Shown one piece after another: positions 56,471-64,000 of a stretch of DNA of 64,000 bases. The stretch's first letter is position 1. Each line of letters starts with the position of its first letter. This stretch comes from Ctena decussata. Taxonomy: Eukaryota; Mollusca; Bivalvia; Lucinida; Lucinidae. The notes beneath the pieces are model-generated. The model ran no database searches and was not told the DNA's origin. It was given only the letters and a program-made list of their open reading frames with translations. Location: NCBI GenBank assembly GCA_963989385.1, contig OZ022510.1, positions 33,175,448 to 33,239,447 of the forward strand. The letters run 5' to 3'. The translations under genes and the position numbers were made by a program.

Positions 56471-56505
<35 letters not shown>
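56471..56505 (+). repeat. Poly-A tract (about 35)
   Basis: Uninterrupted A run within the right arm of the foldback-like element. Confidence 0.9.
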
Positions 56506-56508
<3 letters not shown>

Positions 56509-56789
56509 TTTTGAAAGAAAAAACTATTTAGAGGGAAACTAATTAGTGGGAATCAGCTATATTTTAGGGGGTCTTTTTGCTACACTTCTGGGTCTTTTTG
56601 CCATGTTTTTGCGTCTTTCCGGGTCTTTTTGCGTCTTTCCGCGTCTTTTTGCGTCTTTCCGGGTCTTTCCGGTATTTAGGCACCCCCCGAATGGAGACAC
56701 TTTCATGTTGAAAAGCTAAAACTTGTCTGACATAATTTTGCTGGGTAGTACTGTACTTCAACACCGGTGAGAAAAAGTGTCAGATTCCC

Positions 56790-56945
56790 GGATGATGTCA
56801 TTTGCATAAAAAAGTGGACCGCCATTTCTGTCAAATATCGAGATAAATAAAGTTTTCCTTGTGAAAAGACAGGCCAGACCGGGAAAAGATGTAAGTGTTG
56901 GTTATAGCATGCTAGGAAAAGTGTTTTATTCACATTGACAAGCGC
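56790..56945 (+). repeat. Dispersed repeat, partner of 49050-49270
   Basis: Shares TTTCTGTCAAATATCGAGAT, AAATAAAGTTTT, AAAAGATGTAAGTGTTGG, AGCATGCTAGGAAAAG and CAAGCGCTCAC with the inverse of 49050-49270. Confidence 0.65.
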
Positions 56946-57319
56946 TCACATGACAGCACTGAGTCATCGATCGCCCCATAACAGCAGCTGGAATAGTCAC
57001 TCGAAATGTCAATATTTTTTGCTTTTCCCCAGTTTCTTCTTGCAGACACCAGTATATCGGCAGCTCGTGTGAACCAGTGTTCATTCTACAAATTTTAAGA
57101 GAGGTCAGGGGGTCCGGTACTTCAGAGAAATTGGGCAGTGACAAAAAATCATGAAACCATTTCAAATTGATGAAATGCTTGTGTCTTTGAAAAGCTGTTT
57201 TAATTGTCTGCATAAGACCAATATCTAATCATTTAGTTACAGTGATGAGTCATACATTGAATAAAGGCAGTGCCTGTTTGTCCTGTAATGGACAAATAGC
57301 CTTTGGGACTAATCGTCCG

Positions 57320-57985
57320 GTACCAGAGGATTAGCCTCTTAGTCTGTTTGACCGGATTATTGAGATATTGCCACTAAACAAGTTCGCTGTCGGAGGTTTC
57401 GCCACTAAACAAGTTCGCCACTTGGAGGATTCCCCCCTCGGAGGTTTCGCAACAAGTAATATAAAAAGGCATTGGTCAGAAACGGATACAACCTGAGTCC
57501 AAAAATTGATAACGCTTCGACTTACCTGTATGTTTTCAGCATCAAATGGTGTTAAAGCATTTTCTTGGGGATCCATAATCCAGTGCTGAGTACTACAACT
57601 CACGGATGATGTTTCCAACATGACCTGTATTCCTCCAATGCCTGCAGTCTTCTGCACATCCTTTATCTGAGATAAGTGGCTCTTGGTGCAAGGATACCAA
57701 ACTGGTGCTGCATGTTCCAGTTTTACACGCACAAGCGTTTTCTATATAGTTTCCATGGCTCGTCTAAGTGTCACAGCATAGTTACATAGTTCAGAATAAA
57801 CAGGAGAATATCCAAATTTTAGAGTATTTTTCATCACTGCTAATTTATATGAGAAAGAATAAAATGTGGTGAAACATCCAAAAGCAAAAATGTGAAAAGT
57901 CTCATCCAGGTTGCGAAACCTCTTGTGGCGAACTTGCAGATTTGCAAAACCTCAATCACCCGTTTGACCAGTAGACTGGAGACTT
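57320..57985. repeat. Inverted-repeat element enclosing a LINE fragment
   Basis: The left arm (about 57338-57450: CTGTTTGACCGGATTATTGAG, CAAGTTCGC, GGAGGTTTCGC) and the inverse of the right arm (about 57905-57985: TGGTCAAACGGGTGATTGAG, CAAGTTCGCC, AGAGGTTTCGC) agree over some 80-90 bp with small gaps. The left arm also contains a local tandem repeat (AACAAGTTCGC, GGAGG). Confidence 0.5.
57637..57735 (-). pseudogene. LINE polymerase C-terminal fragment
   Basis: The minus frame reads VRVKLEHAAPVWYPCTKSHL then SQIKDVQKTAG, matching the conserved LVRS.LEYAA.VWDPHTK..I..IE.VQRRAAR segment of CR1/Jockey-type polymerases (compare the LINE at 58870-61100). Only about 33 codons remain. Confidence 0.7.
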
Positions 57986-58058
57986 CCTTGACTTTTTGTC
58001 AAAAACCATTTCGTTGAATACCACACATCGTCAAATACATCACTTGGAACACAACCAT

Positions 58059-58276
58059 CAGTGCTGGAAACTCGCAAGTTGAATGTGGTGGCCCGAAAGC
58101 TTAGCAGGCCTAACTTTCAGTGGCCCAAATTACCCACTAGCTAAAGTTTCCATTCATTTAGTATTGCCAGAAAGATAAATTTGGGCCACTAAAGGCCATA
58201 TTTTGGAGATTTCTGGTGGCTCGAAACAAATATTAGGAGCATTTGGCCACCAGGCCACTGGCTATTTCCAGCAATG
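58059..58276. mobile_element. hAT-like MITE (CAGTGCTGGAAA), copy 1
   Basis: It starts CAGTGCTGGAAAC and ends TTTCCAGCAATG, and the inside carries GGTGGCCCGAAAGCTTAGC, CCTAACTTTCAGTGGCCCAA and GATAAATTTGGGCCACTAAA. The flanks share AACCAT. The ends resemble hAT terminal repeats (CAGNGNTGG). Confidence 0.75.
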
Positions 58277-58869
58277 AACCATTGGTCGAAATTTCATTAA
58301 AAGACAATTCGTCTAATGGACTTTGGTCAAAATTTGGTCGAAAAACGGGATAATGTTAAAATGAAACAAACTAAAGCCAAATGACTTTAAGCATCCAATC
58401 AATCAATCAAAACTATTTAAGCCAAATAGCGGAAAATGCATGCGTCATACAAGATTGACAAGCGTGATTGTTTAAACTGTCGATGAAGGTACGGTACTAC
58501 TATCTATCTATCCAGGAATCTCCCCAGACCATTAATCCTTTTCAAATTACCTTTGCAACATGCCTTAATTGTCAAAGAAAATTTATTAAGGTGCTACTAT
58601 TTTCATTTCTCAGCCAGTAAGTTGTTTTAAATGCATTTAGGATCATCAATAAAATATATATAATGTAAATTTGAGCTAATTTTGACAAATTATTGAGCAC
58701 TACATTAAGGATTTTAAAAATTGATCAACAAGTCAAATGCTGATTTTTATGCTAAAAGCGACATGCCTTCTAAAATTTCTGGGGAGAACACTGCTACCGT
58801 TACTGCCACATGCCCTCACGGACATTCTAGGCAGGTTGCACTGTCGAGCGTTACCAAGTATGTTAGAAG

Positions 58870-61100
58870 ATGAAATAAAAGTAAAAAGTTGAAAGTGAGT
58901 GATCAAGTATGATAGTGAAAGCGGTGAAAGATGATAGGTTAAAATAGTCATGTATAGCTAAAAACAGGTTAAAACAAACTACTTGGGATCTAGGGCTTAC
59001 AGTGTTGCAGCTTGCCAACAGAGGCATTGAATATGTCAAAGCTTGGCAAGCTGACAACAGATTCTGGGAGCGCATTCCACTGGACAACTGTTAGTGGAAA
59101 AAAGGAATATTTGTAGTAATCCTTTGCTGTATGCATCTGCCTAAATGTCATTTAATGGCAGTACCTAGATATTCTGGGATTAGGTTCGACATAATCAGGA
59201 ATAGGCTCAGCAACTAGGCCATGCACTATTTTATAGAAGAGACAAAGATGTGCGTCTGCACGTTTTTGCTCCAGGGAATGCCAGCCAAGGTTCTTAAGCA
59301 TTGCCATGACACTAGCAGTCCTTTCAAAGTTATCTTTGTCCACCTGGCAGCTCGTCGTTGAACTTTCTCGATTTGGCCTATTTTGTCCTTAGTATGAGGG
59401 TCCCATACTGCCGCAGCATATTCCAGCTGCGACCGGACCAGGGTATTGTCGGCCATCTCTCTCACCCTTGGCATTTTTGTTTTTATGTTACTCTTGATAA
59501 ATTCAAGAGTTTTGTTTGCATTGTTGACAACCCTGTCTATGTGGGAGGCCCAGGACAAATCACTGGTTATGTCAACCCCCAGATATTTAGCACATGGGAC
59601 AGTTTCTAGGGTCTGGCCGTGAATCATGTAAGTGGCATTAATGGGTTTCCTAGAACCTATCACCTGCACCACGTGGCACTTGGAGGGGTTGAACTCCATA
59701 TCCCAGTCCGACTCCCACACAGACAGTTTATCAAGATCCTGTTGCAGTACGGAACTATCATCGGCACCCTCAATGGTCAGGTATAATGCAGTATCATCTG
59801 CAAAGAGGCGAACCTAGGATGTCACTTTTTCTGGTAGGTCGTTGATGTAGATGAGGAACAGGATAGGTCTGAGAACTGGGCCCTGGGGCACACCAGATGT
59901 TACCGGCACCGGCTGCGATTCCTCACCCCCAACTACGACCTGCTGTGAGTGGTCACCAAGAAAGGCCGGATCCAGTTCAGCACATTAGATCTAATTCCAT
60001 ATTGATGCAGCTTTAAACAGTGCTGGAAAGTCCCAAAATTTAAGTGGTGGCCCGAAAGCTTAACAGGCCTAACTTTCAGTTGCCCAAATTGTCTACTACC
60101 TAAAGTTCCCATTCATTTAGTATTGCCAGAAAGATAAATTTGGGCCACTAAAGGTAATATTTTGAAGACTTCTGGTGGCCTAAGACAAAACTGAGGAGCA
60201 TTTGGCCACGGGGCCACTGGCCGTTTCCAGCACTGAGCTTTCAAATCAACTTAGAGTGATTTACCTTATCAGAGGCTTTACAAAAGTCTAAAAGGATAAG
60301 GTCAGTCTGCTTTCCCACACTTGCGCTCCTTGCAAGGTCCTCAACCAACGTGACAAGCTGGGTCTCACATGATTTCTTCTCTCAAAAACAATGCTGTAGA
60401 TCATACATGAGGCCCTGCTCATCTAGACGCCTTATAATGTTGGAAGCAAGGATATGGCCAAGGACCTTGCAAAGAATGCAGGTGAGTGAGATAGGACGAT
60501 AATTGGCTGCTAGCGATTTATCCCCTTTCTTAAACACGGGTGTGACATAGGCTTTACACCAGTCTGCAGGTAGCTTGCCTGTCTGTAAAGATCTTTCGAA
60601 TATTACCTTTACGATGGGGGCTATTTCTTCTCAGAGCTCTTTTAGCAGTAATGGTCTAAATCTGTCAGGGCCAGCTGCCTTACCTGGTTTGAGATTGAGC
60701 AAGAGTTTTAGGATCCCATTGGTAGAGATTTCTGTGTTTGATAATGTCAGAATTTGGTTTGAAATATTTTGTGGTGTAGTGCAAGGGTCTACCTGTCCTT
60801 CATCAACCAAGTCTTTGAGTTTCATTTGGACCAACCTTGTCAGACTCAAACGTGATTTAGGGCTGGGGTAAATACTGACTGGAACTGCTTATTGTGAATT
60901 TTGCTTTGTTCCTTAATATATAGTGTCAGTAAAAAGATGGCCATTTTCCTTTAGAGGTGAGGGACCCTGCTGGTCTTGCCTTGAGTTTTTCAAGAAAGAA
61001 TATAGTTTCTTTTTGTCGCATGACTGATCATCTTTGTTAAGCTAAGACTGGTGTGCCATTTTTATTTTGCTTTTTATCGGTTGACAGAGAGCTACAAACT
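58870..61100 (-). mobile_element. Decayed CR1/Jockey-type LINE with a hAT-like MITE inside
   Basis: It reads leftward. KKKLYSFLKNSRQ (about 61010), LTRLVQMKLKDLVDEGQ (60820), LLLNLKPGKAAGPDRFRPLL (60660), VTPVFKKGDKSLAANYRPIS (60520) and SCETQLVTLVEDL are followed by a break where a MITE is inserted (60018-60235). Then come SGVPQGPVL, the catalytic FADD (about 59800, with a stop just before it), ESDWDMEFNPSKCHVVQVIG, KYLGVDITSDLSW, LEYAAAVWDPHTKDKIGQIE, and a C-terminal FFPLTVVQWNALPESVV near 59085. Several stops and shifts are present. The endonuclease is absent. Confidence 0.8.
60018..60235. mobile_element. hAT-like MITE (CAGTGCTGGAAA), copy 2
   Basis: The ends CAGTGCTGGAAA / TTTCCAGCACTG are perfect inverted repeats. 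The 8-bp flanks AGCTTTAA (60009-60016) and AGCTTTCA (60236-60243) are a target duplication with one mismatch, which fits hAT transposition. It splits the polymerase frame of a LINE between KVNHSKLI and LHQYGI. Confidence 0.85.
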
Positions 61101-61456
61101 ACAAGACCAGTACAATAACATTTGTTCTTAAAAAAAGATTGACAGTTTCGGTCTTTCGGACTTTGATTTTTTTGACCAACAGTCATATTCTATCAAAAGT
61201 CGCATTCAGCGAAGTGGTTTAAGACAAAAAGTCGTGCACTGGACTGCATTGGAGATCACCCGAAAGTGATCCCTGCAGTGTAAGGAAATCCAACAATCCA
61301 AAATAGTGCATGTAGTTTACCTTTACAGTATTTCATTTAAGCCTCAAAACATGTTTGTATTTTCTATGTTCTGGTGTGTTTCATATTTTTATCAGCATAG
61401 AACATACCATTATGGTAAGGAAAAAATACAGGCTCCATGATATTTTTGCATTATAT

Positions 61457-61602
61457 CAGTGCTGGAAACTCACAAGATTAATGTAGTGGCCCAAAAGCTA
61501 AACTGGCCTAACTTTCAGTGGCCCAAATTATCCACTACCTAAAGTTTCCATTCATTTAAAATTGCCAGAAAGATAAATTTGGGTCACTAAAGGCAAAGGC
61601 TA
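61457..61602. mobile_element. hAT-like MITE, truncated copy 3
   Basis: It starts CAGTGCTGGAAAC and follows the family sequence to GTCACTAAAGGCAA, then stops. The right end is missing. Confidence 0.7.
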
Positions 61603-61667
61603 TGTTTACATCAAGTGCATTACTAAGTCAGACATACTACTACAAAAGAACAGGGCACATGCACCAG

Positions 61668-61909
61668 GGCCCGAGGTTATAAAACTTTTTTCATGCTCAG
61701 CTGAGTTGAGCATGAAATTTTACCTGCTAATAAATAGCAAATTACTGATAAGTACGGTTGTTTTCTTGCTCAGTTTGGCTGAGTATGAAATTTTCTCTGC
61801 TTATGAATATGAAAATGCCAACATTAGTTGGCATTTTCATATTTATCAGCAGACAAAATTTCATGCTCAGCTGAGTTGAGCACGAAAAAAGTTTTATAAC
61901 CTCGGGGCC
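61668..61909. mobile_element. MITE with long inverted ends (GGCCCGAGGTTATAAAAC)
   Basis: GGCCCGAGGTTATAAAAC then TTTTTTCATGCTCAGCTGAG at the left is mirrored by CTCAGCTGAGTTGAGCACGA then GTTTTATAACCTCGGGGCC at the right. The arms are about 55 bp. The inside has a second palindrome (ATGAAAATGCCAACATTAGT and its inverse). It is non-coding. Confidence 0.8.
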
Positions 61910-62072
61910 AGTACTACAGTTCCCAGTAACTTCCCACCCCCCTTGAGACTTAACATAAGTTTTTTTTTATAATTTTACAATTGTAGGAGAAAAGTATGAT
62001 TTTCCCAATTCGATGGGACAATTCCCAGAATAGTGAGAAAAATCACTGAAGTGATAGAGTTGCAAATTAACA

Positions 62073-62332
62073 TTAATTGGTGCATCCAGTAACATAAGAG
62101 CCAACTGTGTCCCTAGTTTTACAAATTGAACATTTCATTCCTAGGGCATCATCAAACTCGAGCCACTTCAGGCACTTGAATTCAGTCAGCCACCCAGGTT
62201 GAAAGTACCGATGGCGGCCAGACTGTTCGTATTTGTCTCGGGTGGCTTTTTTTCTTCATCGGACTTAAGCAGCTGTTTTTGTTTTTTAGATGGCGGGGGT
62301 TGAAATAAGCGCAGAAGTCCTTTGGGGTCCAT
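62073..62332 (-). pseudogene. N-terminus of a hAT-type transposase (TTF-zinc-finger, ZNF862-like), broken
   Basis: From ATG 62332-62330 a 48-codon frame reads MDPKGLLRLFQPPPSKKQKQ and then a charged stretch, to AAIGTFNLGG and a stop (62186). One frame away the sequence continues WLTEFKCLKWLEFDDALGMK, CSICKTRDTVGSYVTGCTN, then a stop (62073). The second part matches the TTF/BED-like zinc finger (W..EF..L.Y....G..C..C....... GC.N) that opens ZNF862/ZMYM-like hAT transposases, proteins that bind and cut their element ends. A one-base shift separates the two parts. The DDE catalytic domain is absent. A terminus lies at 62639. Confidence 0.5.
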
Positions 62333-62519
62333 TTTTTTACATGTGACTTCTGCGAGTCATCCCCAAACTTCATCGGTCGGCCATATTGTCTATTTGCAAT
62401 GCAGGGAGAAATTTCATTGGATTAAACATTTCTGAATGTCCAATGAAATCATCCGTAGCAAAACGAAAGTAGACTGGTTTTCAGATGGTTTTCGCTTCAA
62501 GTTTGAAACAAACTGAATG

Positions 62520-62639
62520 TCCTAAAATGACTCCCCGAAATTCAACTGGCCTGACGGACCTGCTACAGTGGGATTTAACTGGCCCGAGGCCAAAATCAAC
62601 GGGCCCGGGCCAACGGACCCGCGCTTAAAAAAAACCCTG
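62520..62639 (-). mobile_element. Terminal region of the hAT-like element
   Basis: Read on minus, the sequence starts CAGGGTTTTTTTTAAGCG at 62639, then has GGGCCCGTTGATTTTGGCC and other GGCC/GGGCCCGG-rich segments, and GGGGAGTCATTTTAGG. CAGGG is a common hAT end. It stands about 300 bp before the broken transposase start, as expected for a 5' end. No matching 3' end was found in the window. Confidence 0.45.
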
Positions 62640-63060
62640 ATATATGTCAGTGTGACCTTTATTTCACAGTCATGATTAATTGCCTCTCCAATGCAATTTC
62701 GTGGATTTATATCATACTGGGATAATGGGCATATTGGTTGGGTTGGGCACTACACTAATTGTAGGTCAATATGACCTTTATTTCATGGTCCATTGATTTT
62801 GTCTTTAATAAAAGGCAGTTTATCACTGAATTACAGATCTGTGACATATACTGCAAGTAGTATGCTGTCAATCACTGTGTCAGAATGTACCATTATGCCA
62901 AGTATTATACAAATCCAAGAAGCAGTTTTAGAGAAATCATTTGATTCAGTCTATGGATAACTCTTCATTCTGACACTCCAGTTGACCTCATTTTACTGTC
63001 GGTGACTGACATGTTTCACAGTTCAGTAATTTTACCTGAATTAGGCAGAGTTGTGTTATG
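62640..63060 (+). repeat. Relic of the third tandem core seen at 13.0-13.4 kb
   Basis: TGTGACCTTTATTTCACAGT and ATGACCTTTATTTCATGGTC then CATTGATTTTGTC match the CATTGACCTTTATTTCATGG and TCCAGTAATTTGTC of 13280-13320. Units are few and diverged. Confidence 0.55.
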
Positions 63061-63080
63061 ATTTGAAAACTGTTTCATGC

Positions 63081-63231
63081 TGACATTATGGTTGTGCCAG
63101 TTGTATGAGAAGCTGCAGTGAAACAAGAATTCATGCATGTTAATGTTATTTTTGGAAAAGAGTCAGGGGGCGTTAAATAGGATTAATATGGTATGTCATT
63201 ATGACATACAACTTGCACAACCATAATGTCA
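63081..63231. repeat. Inverted pair around a MITE fragment
   Basis: TGACATTATGGTTGTGCCAG then TTGTATG (63081-63107) is the inverse of CATACAACTTGCACAACCAT then AATGTCA (63205-63231), with one or two mismatches. Between them lies a piece of the 38692-39024 MITE (TTTTTGGAAAAGAGTCAGGG, then GGATTAATATGGTA). Confidence 0.65.
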
Positions 63232-63243
63232 GGTAGATCTTTT

Positions 63244-63600
63244 TAAATAGAGGATCTTACATGAGTGCTCATGTATTATTGAATTTATTAAACAAGTTGG
63301 GGAAAAAGATAAGATGCGAGGCTTTGCCGAGCATCTTATCGGTTTTCCCCAACAAGTTTAATAAATTCAATAATACAGGAGCACGAATGCAAGGTTCTAT
63401 TTATCATATGACACTAAAATCGCATTTTATTAGCGAAATTCGCACTAAAACGTCACAATTTCGCCATTAGAAAACATGCCGTTTTTATTGACGTCGACGT
63501 ATAACGTTACGACGTAATTTGCATATTTAATGCACTAGTGGATTATCGTTTTTAATGCCTGGCTTTATTACACTCTTAGATGCGACGTCATATGATAAAT
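63244..63600 (-). mobile_element. Palindromic MITE, copy B
   Basis: Inverse-orientation copy of 15783-16140, complete, with the hairpin half first (TATTATTGAATTTATTAAAC ... GATAAGATGCGAGG) and the ACTAGTGGATTATCGTTTTT half second. It sits between two pieces related to the 38692-39024 MITE. Confidence 0.8.
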
Positions 63601-63855
63601 AGGGTCTACTCTTAAAGGAGAAAGAATTTGCTCCTAGAGGAGCAAGGTCTTTCCTTTAAGAGTTGACCCCCTACTGAGAAGGGAGGCAAAAATAGTAGAG
63701 TTACTTCCTCTTTAAGTATACCCATTCACCTTAATACTCTTTATTAGCGGCATTAGGCAGTTGCTGATTCACTACACTTTAGGCTGGAAATAACACCCTC
63801 ACTTTCGTAAAATGCAACGCTTCCAGGGCATTTAATAGGATAAATATGGTAAGTC
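63601..63855 (-). mobile_element. Partial copy of the 38692-39024 MITE (inverted)
   Basis: GGGTCTACTCTTAAAGGAG, CTTTAAGAGTTGACCC, GGGAGGCAAAAATAGTAGAG and GCATTTAATAGGATAAATATGGTA match the inverse of 38692-38905. A local hairpin (ATTTGCTCCTAGAGGAGCAA) lies in the middle. Confidence 0.65.
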
Positions 63856-64000
63856 TGATTTGTAGCTCTTGGCAGGTCAGAATGTTCAAACAAGGTCATG
63901 TTAGACCTTGCAGCCAGTTTGATCATTATTCAGTTATTGTTCAGGCAAATTGAATTGTCACCAGGTTATATCTCTCCTGTATTAAGGCCAGAGCTCCAGA

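Larger units (their letters stand above)
52932..56687. mobile_element. 3.76-kb foldback-like element with repeat-built inverted arms
   Basis: The left end carries GGTACCTAAATACCGGAAAG then ACCCGGAAA; the right end, read inverted, carries GGTGCCTAAATACCGGAAAG then ACCCGGAAA. CGAATGGA lies outside both (52924-52931 and 56688-56695). The left arm (to about 54340) is built of GCAAAAAGAC units spaced by longer segments (CAGAGAGACGGCAAAAA, GGCAGCAAAAAGACCA, GAAATTCAGAAAAAA). The right arm (about 56040-56687) has the same in inverse (GTCTTTTTGC). The middle has no credible protein and contains the TTAA MITE at 55029-55575, a TC repeat and a 35-A tract. Drosophila FB-type foldback elements have such arms. 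The family here is not one I recognise. Confidence 0.65.

Overview
This is a eukaryotic, AT-rich, very repeat-dense window with few genes. The repeat types point to a marine bivalve, most likely a venerid clam: palindromic GAGCCGCGACACG elements, AGCTCACCTG...CTTGTT elements with tandem cores, tRNA-derived SINEs and several decayed non-LTR retrotransposons. The assignment rests on recall of these repeats, since no search could be run. There are no prokaryotic operons, CRISPR arrays or LTR retrotransposons that I can see.

Host coding sequence is sparse. (1) On the minus strand at 7700-7924 is a first exon with a signal peptide and the start of a GABA-B-receptor-like ligand-binding domain, ending in a good splice donor. 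A decayed copy of the same exon lies about 640 bp upstream (8566-8633). (2) On the minus strand at 13889-14091 is an internal exon with good acceptor and donor sites, from an unrecognised gene. (3) On the plus strand at 27395-28504 is a 369-residue Mab-21/cGAS-like-receptor (cGLR) family protein. It keeps the GS motif and the third metal-binding Asp, but the Glu-x-Asp pair reads Thr-Phe-Lys, and the C-terminus appears frameshifted.

Most of the rest is mobile DNA. 3.7-4.9, 9.5-13.8, 24.2-26.2, 30.4-32.6 and 42.4-44.5 kb hold elements with tandem cores (monomers about 144 or 155 bp). Several end in a short stem-loop followed by CTTGTT, a layout like non-autonomous Helentron/pearl elements. Non-LTR retrotransposon remains lie at 18.5-20.2 (two copies tail to tail, a 1.2 kb palindrome), 33.4-36.5, 45.5-48.8, 50.0-52.0, 57.6-57.7 and 58.9-61.1 kb. 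tRNA-derived SINEs lie at 33.2, 37.3 and 47.5 kb. Cut-and-paste elements include TA-target (8951, 23959, 38057), TTAA-target (39439, 55029) and hAT-like elements (58059, 60018), plus a broken hAT transposase N-terminus at 62.1-62.6 kb. A 3.76 kb foldback-like element with arms of GCAAAAAGAC-type repeats spans 52932-56687.

Many insertions are nested, so their order can be read: tandem arrays were split by later elements, and LINE fragments were split by a SINE or by a hAT-type element. The parts most likely to be new are the foldback element, the shared terminal design of the tandem-core elements, the Mab-21-like gene with altered catalytic residues, and a 144-bp array with a 48-residue open frame.
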